From Streptococcus suis YS56 (GTDB lineage: Bacteria > Bacillota > Bacilli > Lactobacillales > Streptococcaceae), in contig NZ_ALMY01000074.1 in assembly GCF_000440115.1 (NCBI RefSeq), positions 1 to 44,426 of the forward strand: DNA of 44,426 nt. The letters are read 5' to 3'. Positions 9,592 to 15,710 of this stretch are shown one piece after another; position 1 is the first letter of the stretch, and the number at the start of each line of letters is the position of its first letter. Below the pieces are notes generated by a model. That model ran no database searches and was not told where the DNA came from. It was given only the letters and a program-made list of their open reading frames with translations. The translations under genes were made by a program, and so were the position numbers.

Positions 9592-10035
9592 ATGAAAATT
9601 GTATTACAACGTGTATCACAGGCCAGTGTGACCATCGACGGAAGTATACATGGGCAAATTGAACAAGGGCTTTTGCTCCTAGTCGGTGTGGGACCAGATG
9701 ACAACCAGAAAGACTTGGACTATGCTGTTCGAAAAATTGTCAATATGCGGATTTTTTCAGATGAGGCAGGCAAGATGAACAAGTCTGTCCAAGATATAGG
9801 GGGCAAGATTTTATCCATTTCCCAATTTACCCTTTTTGCGGACACCAAAAAAGGCAATCGCCCTGCCTTTACAGGAGCGGCAGCTCCTGCCCTAGCCAGC
9901 CAACTCTACGATGCTTTTAACCAAGCCCTGTCAGCCTTTGTGCCTGTTGAAGTGGGTATTTTTGGGGCGGATATGGCGGTCAGTCTGGTCAATGATGGAC
10001 CGGTGACCATCGTTTTGGATACGAAAAATCGCTAG
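9592..10035 (+). CDS. dtd: D-aminoacyl-tRNA deacylase
   Basis: Removes D-amino acids (and mischarged glycine) from tRNA. The 147-residue length is standard. The N-terminal [15 protein letters not shown], the catalytic-region [10 protein letters not shown] and the [10 protein letters not shown] (Gly-cisPro-type) motif are all present. The ATG follows the relA stop by 1 nt, giving the common streptococcal relA-dtd operon. Confidence 0.95.
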   Translation: MKIVLQRVSQASVTIDGSIHGQIEQGLLLLVGVGPDDNQKDLDYAVRKIVNMRIFSDEAGKMNKSVQDIGGKILSISQFTLFADTKKGNRPAFTGAAAPALASQLYDAFNQALSAFVPVEVGIFGADMAVSLVNDGPVTIVLDTKNR

Positions 10036-10060
10036 ACCTCTATACATCTATATGTAAATT

Positions 10061-10069
10061 TGGTATACT
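10061..10069 (+). promoter_or_regulatory. extended -10 promoter for the 10097 gene
   Basis: TGGTATACT (TGn plus TATACT), 27 nt before the ATG at 10097. It suggests that the small membrane protein has its own transcript. Confidence 0.4.
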
Positions 10070-10096
10070 AATATTAAGAAAATGTGGAGGTGCTCA

Positions 10097-10282
10097 ATGA
10101 AAAACTTACTGACCAATCATTTTTTCTACCTAACGGTGGCTTTCACCTTGATTTTGGTGATTTACCTTAGTGGAATCGATAAGCGATGGATTATCTTAGC
10201 GAGTTTTCTCTATTTTATCCCCTCGCAGATTTTGTACCGTCGTCGCCTTAAAGAACGACTCCAAGAAGACCAGCCCAAGTAG
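10097..10282 (+). CDS. small two-span membrane protein
   Basis: A 61-residue protein with two hydrophobic segments (FFYLTVAFTLILVIYLSGI and WIILASFLYFIPSQILY) and a charged C-terminal tail rich in Arg, Glu and Lys. Family unknown. I chose the ATG at 10097 because GTGGAGG precedes it by about 6 nt; the upstream in-frame ATG at 10082 lacks a site. The stop codon lies inside the loop of the terminator hairpin. Confidence 0.6.
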   Translation: MKNLLTNHFFYLTVAFTLILVIYLSGIDKRWIILASFLYFIPSQILYRRRLKERLQEDQPK

Positions 10283-10296
10283 GCTGGTTTTTTGAT
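10268..10296 (+). terminator. terminator of 10097 gene
   Basis: CCAGCC/GGCTGG stem followed by six T residues, overlapping the end of the small membrane protein gene. Confidence 0.75.
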
Positions 10297-10328
10297 GTGT
10301 AAATTGGACTACAATTCTTTATTAAATA

Positions 10329-10337
10329 TGCTATAAT
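10329..10337 (+). promoter_or_regulatory. extended -10 promoter at the left edge of repeat B
   Basis: TGCTATAAT (TGn at 10329-10331, TATAAT at 10332-10337). Transcription would start near 10344, at the left terminal inverted repeat, and read the structured leader and toxin frame. It could instead be the old promoter of the truncated gene at 11061. Confidence 0.5.
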
Positions 10338-10389
10338 AGTTTTTGCAGAAAAGTAAAGACGGTGGCTCTAATTTCTGAAAGGTAGGTGG

Positions 10390-10500
10390 GAGCGGTACAG
10401 AACTCAACTAGTAGAAGATGAGTTCGTCTTACCGCCCCCGCACAGTTGATTAGGTCAGATTTGGAGTGCGAAGCACGAACAAATCTGCCAATCAACCACT
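10390..10500 (+). ncRNA. long nested stem-loops in leader of copy B
   Basis: Two large folds are visible by eye. GGGAGCGGTA pairs with TACCGCCCC, enclosing GAACTCA/TGAGTTC. GTTGATT/AATCAAC encloses CAGATTTG/CAAATCTG and a GTGC-GAA-GCAC cap. This segment is absent from copy A. Confidence 0.5.
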
Positions 10501-10578
10501 GCGCTGAGATGTTGACGAGAATTAAGAGAAGTGGAATGGAACTTTTTGTTCTACTCTGAAAATCATCAAAATCTAACA

Positions 10579-10706
10579 GAAAGGCTAGCCCAAGCCAGCT
10601 GGTAAGTGAACTTACTCATCTGGCAACGACAAATCCTATAAGATTTGTCTAGGGCTCGCACTAGCTCGAGTTTTGAAAAATATCGTTTCAAAACTCTCAC
10701 GTCGGA
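10579..10706 (+). repeat. conserved multi-hairpin RNA module, copy B
   Basis: 128 nt, matching 439-565 on the other strand with about four differences. Stems: GCCAG...CTGGC with an inner GTAAGT/ACTTAC, ACAAATC/GATTTGT, and the 11-bp GAGTTTTGAAA (10668-10678)/TTTCAAAACTC (10686-10696). It ends at GGAGG, so it forms the immediate leader of the small ORF and could control access to its ribosome-binding site. Confidence 0.85.
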
Positions 10707-10715
10707 GGTTATTGC

Positions 10716-10977
10716 TTGTCAACCTTTGAGTGGCTAACACTCATTTTTGTAGCTGGTACAGTCATCCAGTTTTTCTTTTATTACTTCGACGAGCGAGGAA
10801 ACGTACTTTCCTTATTTCCAACTTCAAAGACTCCATTGGAGTCTTTGAACTCGCTTTGCCGTACTCCAGTACTGTCTGCAGCTCGTTGCCTAGTACTAAA
10901 AGTAAACTGAATGACTATTTTCTTTTATCGCTCTTGTGATGTTAGTGCTTGAATTGGTGAAAACGACAAAAAAATAA
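10716..10977 (+). pseudogene. holin-like (type I toxin family) small ORF interrupted by a MITE
   Basis: The start is a TTG at 10716, 7 nt after GGAGG. The first 15 residues read MSTFEWLTLIFVAGT. A repeat of about 157 bp then intervenes, and the other frame resumes from about 10916 as FSFIALVMLVLELVKTTKK up to TAA at 10975-10977. Joined, the halves give a roughly 35-residue protein with one membrane span and a Lys-rich tail, the form of the putative holin-like toxins of Firmicutes. As it stands, the start reads through the MITE to a stop at 10908-10910, giving a 64-residue chimera. That family assignment comes from shape and opening motif, not a database search. Confidence 0.6.
10759..10915 (+). 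mobile_element. MITE-like repeat inside the toxin ORF
   Basis: Ends are imperfect inverted repeats: AGTCATCCAGTTT at the left against AAACTGAATGACT at the right, continued by CTTTTA/TAAAAG. Inside is a perfect 13-bp hairpin around 10824-10850 (TTCAAAGACTCCA arm) and a GTACT-rich core. A shortened relative lies at 34626-34725. The insertion length is 1 modulo 3, consistent with the frame change between the two toxin halves. TA is present at both junctions. Confidence 0.65.
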
Positions 10978-11014
10978 CCGTCTATAACTTTGGCAGGTTA
11001 ACGGTTATTTTTTA
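10968..11014. terminator. bidirectional terminator of repeat B
   Basis: AAAAAATAACCGT and ACGGTTATTTTTT arms around a 19-nt loop. It begins at the stop of the toxin-like frame and can work on both strands. Confidence 0.8.
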
Positions 11015-11060
11015 ATAATTTATAACAAGCCACCGTCTTAAACGGTTCTGCAAGGGGTAG

Positions 11061-11282
11061 TTGTTTCTGGCAACTCCCTTTTTCTATGTTTATTATACAT
11101 CGGTGGGTCTATCAAGTCAAGTTGGACATTTAACTATTATTCCCTTGTTTATACTATTAATGATGGGAATACTAAACTTGTTTCGAGTGACAGACTACTT
11201 GCGGTATATTCTAAATATACTGGGGTTAGTAGGAATATTAATTCTGAGTTATCATACATATAAAAATGACAGTCGGAATTAG
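11061..11282 (+). CDS. small membrane protein, probably 5'-truncated
   Basis: 73 residues if started at the TTG at 11061 (AAGGGG a few nt before). It has three hydrophobic stretches, including LTIIPLFILLMMGILNLF and YILNILGLVGILILSY. An in-frame TAG immediately precedes the TTG. The right inverted repeat of element B ends only 8 nt upstream, so the original start was probably cut off by that insertion. Family unknown. It precedes the CPBP protease by 27 nt. Confidence 0.4.
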   Translation: MFLATPFFYVYYTSVGLSSQVGHLTIIPLFILLMMGILNLFRVTDYLRYILNILGLVGILILSYHTYKNDSRN

Positions 11283-11309
11283 TTGTAATAGATAAAAAAT
11301 AAGTAGAAT

Positions 11310-11984
11310 ATGAAAATAATAAAATCCATCGGTTTAGCAGTAGGTACCTTGCTTCTCACTTTACTCATTCAACTTCCAGTTTATATGGGGATAACAGCCT
11401 TTCAAGAGAGTGTGCTTTTAAAACTTGCAGTCATGACAGGGCTTGGTCTTGCAATATTGGCACTACTTTCTGTCATCAGACGAGGAATGGTGAAGAATCA
11501 AGTCTATTCAAGAGAGAAGCTGAATATTTTTAAAATAGTCGGTATGACAGCACTGGTATTTACTGGACAAACTTTTCTAAACCTCCTTTGGCAGTATTTG
11601 GGTCTTAGCCCTAGTGATTCTAACGCCTTAGATACAGTCAATCAGTTAAATTCGGACAATTTTTGGGTGATGGCTCTCTCAGTTGTCTTGTTTGCACCAG
11701 TTTTAGAAGAATTTCTTTACAGAGGGATTTTGTTAGAAAAGACAGCCCAGTATTTTCCTAAGTATCCTCAAATGGTCATCTTATTTTCTGCTATTTTATT
11801 TGCTTTTTTTCATACTTGGAGCTTTTCAGTGGCATTTTTAGGTCACTTTATAACAGGGGCTTATCTGGGCTATCTGTATATGTGCAATAGACGAATGACG
11901 GACAGTATCCTTGCACATAGCTTCTATAATGCCTCCATTTTACTCCTCCAAATTTTATTTGGTTTGGTGCAGATTGGTGGATAA
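11310..11984 (+). CDS. CPBP-family intramembrane metalloprotease
   Basis: 224 residues, several membrane spans. The family motifs are clear: EEFLYRG (about 133-139, the Glu-Glu-x3-Arg glutamate pair), FFHTWS and the later AHSFYN with the second metal-binding His. CPBP (CAAX protease/bacteriocin-processing) proteins are membrane proteases used in prenyl-protein processing in eukaryotes and often linked to bacteriocin maturation or immunity in streptococci. No bacteriocin peptide is visible nearby, so the substrate is unknown. The ribosome-binding site is weak (AAGTAG). Confidence 0.8.
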   Translation: MKIIKSIGLAVGTLLLTLLIQLPVYMGITAFQESVLLKLAVMTGLGLAILALLSVIRRGMVKNQVYSREKLNIFKIVGMTALVFTGQTFLNLLWQYLGLSPSDSNALDTVNQLNSDNFWVMALSVVLFAPVLEEFLYRGILLEKTAQYFPKYPQMVILFSAILFAFFHTWSFSVAFLGHFITGAYLGYLYMCNRRMTDSILAHSFYNASILLLQILFGLVQIGG

Positions 11985-11994
11985 AAATTGACAG

Positions 11995-12023
11995 TAGACA
12001 TTTTGGGGAAATGCCTGTATACT
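11995..12023 (+). promoter_or_regulatory. promoter of 12082 gene
   Basis: TAGACA (11995-12000), 17 nt, TATACT (12018-12023). The leader carries a perfect 9-bp hairpin at 12031-12056. Confidence 0.5.
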
Positions 12024-12030
12024 AAGAGGA

Positions 12031-12056
12031 AGTTAGCAACTTTATAATTGCTAACT
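12031..12056 (+). other. leader stem-loop
   Basis: AGTTAGCAA (12031-12039) and TTGCTAACT (12048-12056) pair perfectly around an 8-nt loop, at the expected start of the transcript. There is no T-tract, so it is not a terminator. It could stabilise the 5' end or be an operator. Confidence 0.4.
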
Positions 12057-12081
12057 ATCAAGTGCAGAGGTGGGCAGAAAT

Positions 12082-12357
12082 ATGAGAAAATTTTTTCAAG
12101 ACCTTAATCAAGACTATCTGGAAACCAGAAGTTCAGTTGGAGAAGATAGGCTGGAGTGGATTATCCAGAGAAAGATGACCTGGGGGATGCGGTGGGGATT
12201 GGTGCTCGTGTTCATGTTTGTCATCCAACCCTTAACCTATCATCCTTTCTTTCTCTTGGCTTGTTTTTATATCGGTTCTTTTTTGGGTTTGGTATATATC
12301 CTAGGGCAAGTGTTTTTTGTTGCCAGATCCATTTTTCGTAATGTGAAGAAAAAATAA
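12082..12357 (+). CDS. small two-span membrane protein
   Basis: 91 residues: a charged N-terminal half (about 1-38) with many acidic and basic residues, then two hydrophobic spans (WGLVLVFMFVIQPLTYHPF and an ACFYIGSFLGLVYILG segment), and a basic tail. Not recognised. The ATG at 12082 has GAGG about 12 nt upstream; an in-frame GTG at 12070 is the alternative. It converges on troR and shares the hairpin at 12356-12385. Confidence 0.55.
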   Translation: MRKFFQDLNQDYLETRSSVGEDRLEWIIQRKMTWGMRWGLVLVFMFVIQPLTYHPFFLLACFYIGSFLGLVYILGQVFFVARSIFRNVKKK

Positions 12358-12393
12358 TCGCTCAGCTTGTTTAGGCTGGGCGATTGGTTTTTT
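12356..12393 (+). terminator. terminator between 12082 gene and troR
   Basis: AATCGCTCAGC/GCTGGGCGATT stem followed by six T residues. Its right arm overlaps the last codons and stop of troR on the other strand. Confidence 0.75.
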
Positions 12394-13030
12394 CTACGAA
12401 TAATTCATGGGCGATGGTTGTAGGGATAGCCAGTTCTTTGTTCTTGTACTGGATGGTGATGGTCTGGGCAAAGTGGTCAAAATCCGTCACAAGCAGTTGG
12501 TCACCGAGGGCTAACTCATGTTGCTCCAGGTATTGGAGGAGCTGGTAGAAATCATGGATACGAACCAGTTGGTAGGTGCCTGTTTCTGTCAGTTGGGAAA
12601 GTCGGGTTTGGTAACGTTCTACTAGACCCTGTCCTTCTTTTGGAATAGTGCCACCGTGTGGACAGGTTTGGGGATAACCTAGGAGTTTATCCAGTCGGTT
12701 GATAAAATGGTCTGAAACAGTATGTTCCAAAATTTCAGCTTCTTCATGGACTTGTTCAGGGGAATAGCCCAGCTGTTCGACCAAAAAGACTTCGATCAGT
12801 CGGTGCTTGCGGTAGAGGTTGGCGACCATTTCCAAGGCGGCTTGGCTAAGGAGATAGCCGGCTGTCTTGTCCTTTTCAATCAGTTCCTCATTCACCATTT
12901 TTTTTAGCATTTCAGAAACGGCTGGTGCGGAGAAGGCCATCTTCTCTGCGATGAGTTTATTGGTAATTTTTTGGTCTAATTGACCTAGTTCATAAATACA
13001 TTTTAGGTAATCTTCTTTGTTTGGTGTCAT
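12371..13030 (-). CDS. troR: DtxR-family metal-dependent repressor (TroR/ScaR/SloR type)
   Basis: 219 residues. The N-terminal winged helix (1-70, including SAPAVSEMLKKM as recognition helix) is followed by a metal-binding dimerisation domain with HRLIEVFL, EEAEILEH and CPHGGTIP (Cys and His ligands), then a C-terminal FeoA/SH3-like domain (about 150-219). Family members bind manganese or iron and repress metal uptake. It diverges from troABCD with 125 bp between the starts. S. suis TroR is reported as repressor of TroABCD, and the two operator-like boxes at 13098-13133 fit that. Confidence 0.85.
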   Translation of the reverse strand: MTPNKEDYLKCIYELGQLDQKITNKLIAEKMAFSAPAVSEMLKKMVNEELIEKDKTAGYLLSQAALEMVANLYRKHRLIEVFLVEQLGYSPEQVHEEAEILEHTVSDHFINRLDKLLGYPQTCPHGGTIPKEGQGLVERYQTRLSQLTETGTYQLVRIHDFYQLLQYLEQHELALGDQLLVTDFDHFAQTITIQYKNKELAIPTTIAHELFVEKTNRPA

Positions 13031-13080
13031 GAGAACTCGCTTTCTACTGAAACTATTATATCAAAAAATTTAAAAATCAG

Positions 13081-13109
13081 TTGACAAAATGAATTTTTTA
13101 GCTTAATCT
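13081..13109 (+). promoter_or_regulatory. troABCD promoter
   Basis: TTGACA (13081-13086), 17 nt, TAATCT (13104-13109). The -10 lies inside the first operator-like palindrome. Confidence 0.6.
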
Positions 13110-13133
13110 AATTATATAGTTAGGTATGCTTAA
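13098..13133 (+). promoter_or_regulatory. tandem TroR-type operator boxes
   Basis: Box 1 TTAGCTTAATCTAA (13098-13111) is a palindrome apart from one base pair. Box 2 TTAGGTATGCTTAA (13120-13133) is a weaker copy starting exactly 22 bp later. Box 1 covers the -10, so a bound repressor would block RNA polymerase. Confidence 0.5.
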
Positions 13134-13155
13134 TAAAAATAAAAGGAGAACCTAT

Positions 13156-14079
13156 ATGAAAAAAATATTGTTCAGTTTTGCTCTGCTATTGTCCCTAATA
13201 GGACTAGGAGCTTGTCGTCCATCGCAAACCACAGAAGGCTCTAGTAAGCCAAGGGTGGCTGTGACTACTTCCTTCCTCAATGACATGGTCTATCAGTTGG
13301 CAGGCGATGAGGTGGAACGTGATTTGCTGATTCCAGCAGGAGAAGACCCTCATTTGTACGTAGCCAAATCTAGTGATTTATCAAAATTACAAAAGGCTGA
13401 CCTTGTTCTCTACCACGGTTTGCACTTTGAAGGTAAAATGGTTGAAGCTTTGGAGAAGACCGGAGTAGCTGTTTCTAAAAACTTTAATGTAAAAGACTTG
13501 AATACGATGGATGAGGATGGGGAAGAAATTGTCGATCCGCACTTCTGGTTTACCATTCCGCTCTATCAATCAGCGGTAGCGGTGGCTTCAGAGGAGTTGC
13601 AAAAGCTTCTTCCGGAAAAAGCAGAGCTGATTCAGAAGAATACCGATTCTTATCTGGCTCAGTTGGATGACTTGCATGCGTGGATTGAAAAAGAGTTGAG
13701 CGTCCTGCCTACTGAGAGCCGTTACCTAGTAACCCCTCATGATGCCTTTAACTACTTCGCAGCTAGCTACGACTTTACCCTCTATGCACCGCAGGGTATT
13801 AGCACCGAGTCCGAAGTAGCCAACAGCGATATGATTGAAACGGTCAATATGATTCTAGAACATGGGATTAAGGCTATCTTTACAGAGTCAACGACCAGTC
13901 CTGAACGGATGGAAAAATTGCAGGAAGCTGTCAAGGCCAAGGGTGGTCAGGTGGCTGTTGTAACAGGTGAAGGCAAGGAGCTGTTCTCGGATTCTCTAGC
14001 ACCAGAAGGGGAAGACGGGGCGACATTTATTGAGATGTACAAGCATAATATCAAGTTGATTGTGGAGCATTTGCAGTAG
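13156..14079 (+). CDS. troA: metal (Mn/Zn) ABC transporter substrate-binding lipoprotein
   Basis: A 307-residue cluster A-I binding protein. The lipobox LIGLGAC places the lipidated Cys at 20. The expected metal ligands are visible: H66 in GEDPHLY, H129 in VDPHFWF, a Glu in FTESTTSPERM, and an Asp near the end in LFSDSLAPEG. The ATG at 13156 has AAAGGAG 9 nt upstream, so an in-frame ATG at 13126 is rejected. First gene of troABCD under TroR control. The family imports manganese or zinc; S. suis TroA is described as a manganese transporter component. Confidence 0.9.
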   Translation: MKKILFSFALLLSLIGLGACRPSQTTEGSSKPRVAVTTSFLNDMVYQLAGDEVERDLLIPAGEDPHLYVAKSSDLSKLQKADLVLYHGLHFEGKMVEALEKTGVAVSKNFNVKDLNTMDEDGEEIVDPHFWFTIPLYQSAVAVASEELQKLLPEKAELIQKNTDSYLAQLDDLHAWIEKELSVLPTESRYLVTPHDAFNYFAASYDFTLYAPQGISTESEVANSDMIETVNMILEHGIKAIFTESTTSPERMEKLQEAVKAKGGQVAVVTGEGKELFSDSLAPEGEDGATFIEMYKHNIKLIVEHLQ

Positions 14080-14092
14080 AAAGGTTGGGAAA

Positions 14093-14857
14093 ATGGAAGA
14101 AATTCTGAGAGTGGAGAACCTGTCCTTGCACTATGGTGCTGGACAGGTCAAGGCTCTAGATCAGGTCAGTTTTCAGCTACCCAAGGGTTGTCGTGCAGCC
14201 TTGGTCGGACCAAATGGTGCAGGGAAATCCAGTTTGTTCAAGGCCATCTTGGGCTTAGAAAAAGGGGCGACTGGCAAGGTCTCGCTACTGGGTCAGTCGC
14301 AGCAGTTGGACCAAGTCATTCAGAAAAAGGTTGCCTATATTCCCCAAGCCAGTCAGGTCAACTGGCAGTTTCCAGCAAGGGTCCTTGATATTGTCCTGAT
14401 GGGGCGGTTTGCCCACACCAGTGGTTTCTTCCGTCGACCAAGTTCCTTGGATAAGGAAAAGGCAGAGCAGGCCTTGGAAGAGATGAAGATCAGCGATTTG
14501 AGTAATCGGCAGATTGATCAGTTATCAGGAGGTCAACGGCAACGAGTCTTTCTAGCTAGAGCCTTGGCTCAGGAAGCCGAACTCTATATGATGGATGAGC
14601 CCTTGGCGGGAATTGATCAGGCGACGGAGCAAATTATCATGGACTGTTTGAAGAAGTTTCAGCAGGAAGGCAAGACCTCTCTGGTCATTCACCATGACCT
14701 ATTGACCTTGGAAAAGTACTTTGACCACGTCATCTGGCTCAATGGTCGTTTGATAGCGGAGGGGCCAATGGATCAGGTGGGTCTGCTACAAGCCTATCAG
14801 GCTGCCTATGGTCAGGAACCAGCCTTCTTTCTAAAGGAGGGGCTTGGTCATGCTTGA
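14093..14857 (+). CDS. troB: metal ABC transporter ATP-binding protein
   Basis: A 254-residue ATPase subunit. Walker A is GPNGAGKSS, the signature is LSGGQRQRVFLARALAQ, and Walker B with the following Glu is ELYMMDEPLAGID. The switch His is in VIHHDL. The ATG at 14093 was chosen over 14060 because the latter lies within troA. It overlaps troC by 8 nt. Confidence 0.92.
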   Translation: MEEILRVENLSLHYGAGQVKALDQVSFQLPKGCRAALVGPNGAGKSSLFKAILGLEKGATGKVSLLGQSQQLDQVIQKKVAYIPQASQVNWQFPARVLDIVLMGRFAHTSGFFRRPSSLDKEKAEQALEEMKISDLSNRQIDQLSGGQRQRVFLARALAQEAELYMMDEPLAGIDQATEQIIMDCLKKFQQEGKTSLVIHHDLLTLEKYFDHVIWLNGRLIAEGPMDQVGLLQAYQAAYGQEPAFFLKEGLGHA

Positions 14858-15710
14858 ACTCTTACGGGATTACTCTTTTTGGACGGTGGCACTGGGGACT
14901 CTAGTCTTGGCTCTGGCGGCTAGTCAGATCGGAACCATCAGTGTTTTGACCAGGCAAAGTTTAATCGGAGATAGCTTGGGACATGCGGCCTATCCTGGCA
15001 TTATCCTGTCCTATATGGTCTTTCAATCACGCCAGCCCTTGTTTCTGTTGCTTGGAGCGGTGGGTTCAGGCTATCTGTCCTACGGATTGGTTGGCTGGCT
15101 CTGCCGAAGGGGGCGGACCAGTCGGGTTAATGCCTTGGCTCTGGTTTCAGCGGCCTTCTTTGGACTGGGATTGGTTCTCAAGCAGTATGTTCAGGGCAAT
15201 GCTGCCTTTCAAGGAGCAGCCCAGGCAGGTTTGGAAAACTATGTCTTTGGTCAGGCAGCCTTTATGCAGTTGGATGATGTCCTGCTCATCTGTTTGGTTG
15301 CTTTGCTGGGCCTGTTCTTATTTGGCTGGCATTACCAGTCGCTTAAACTCTATCTGTTTGACAGACAATTTGCCAAGCTAGTGGGGATTCCTGTGGAAAA
15401 GATTGACCGCCTGACCCTGTTTTTGCTACTGAGTTTGATAGCGGTTGGCTTGAAGGTGGTCGGTGCTATCCTGATGAGTAGTTTCTTGATAGCACCAGCC
15501 GTCTTTGGCTTGCTCCTGGGAAAATCCTATGCCCAAACCTTAGCCTTGGCAGCTGGCATTGCCAGCTTTTCAGCCCTTGTCGGAACCTATTTGAGTTCTG
15601 TTGTGACGGGATTATCGACTGGGCCTACCATCATCCTTTGTTTGAGTGTGTCGTCCCTAGTAGCCTTTGCCTATGTGACCTATATCAGAAAGGAGAATGT
15701 GCATGCTTGA
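14850..15710 (+). CDS. troC: metal ABC transporter permease
   Basis: 286 residues, about eight or nine membrane spans, ABC-3 (ZnuB/MntB-type) permease family. Motifs include QIGTISVLTRQSLIGDSLGH near the N-terminus and GLKVVGAILMSSFLIAPA. The ATG at 14850 has AAAGGAGG 9 nt upstream. It overlaps the troB stop by 8 nt (ATGCTTGA), implying translational coupling. Confidence 0.9.
   Translation: MLELLRDYSFWTVALGTLVLALAASQIGTISVLTRQSLIGDSLGHAAYPGIILSYMVFQSRQPLFLLLGAVGSGYLSYGLVGWLCRRGRTSRVNALALVSAAFFGLGLVLKQYVQGNAAFQGAAQAGLENYVFGQAAFMQLDDVLLICLVALLGLFLFGWHYQSLKLYLFDRQFAKLVGIPVEKIDRLTLFLLLSLIAVGLKVVGAILMSSFLIAPAVFGLLLGKSYAQTLALAAGIASFSALVGTYLSSVVTGLSTGPTIILCLSVSSLVAFAYVTYIRKENVHA

Larger units (their letters stand above)
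10343..11053 (+). mobile_element. structured repeat element, copy B, with terminal inverted repeats
   Basis: A roughly 710-bp element bounded by imperfect 25-26-bp inverted repeats: TTGCAG...AAGACGGTGGCT at 10343-10367 and its complement at 11028-11053. It contains a long hairpin-rich leader (10380-10706), a GGAGG (10704-10708), a small toxin-like ORF split by a MITE, and a strong bidirectional terminator (10968-11014). No transposase frame is present, so it would be non-autonomous. The inverted ends could also pair in the RNA as a 5'-3' fold-back, as in some type I toxin mRNAs. It fills the gap 10283-11060. Confidence 0.55.

Noticed and set aside
10730..10939. Alternative forward frame inside repeat B
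   Set aside because: Its start lacks a ribosome-binding site, and the other frame gives the recognisable toxin N-terminus right behind GGAGG.
10343..11053. Convergent sense/antisense pair of the pAD1 par type
   Set aside because: That system uses direct repeats and a shared terminator. Here the outer repeats are inverted, and no clear promoter was found on the opposite strand, so an RNA antitoxin cannot be claimed.
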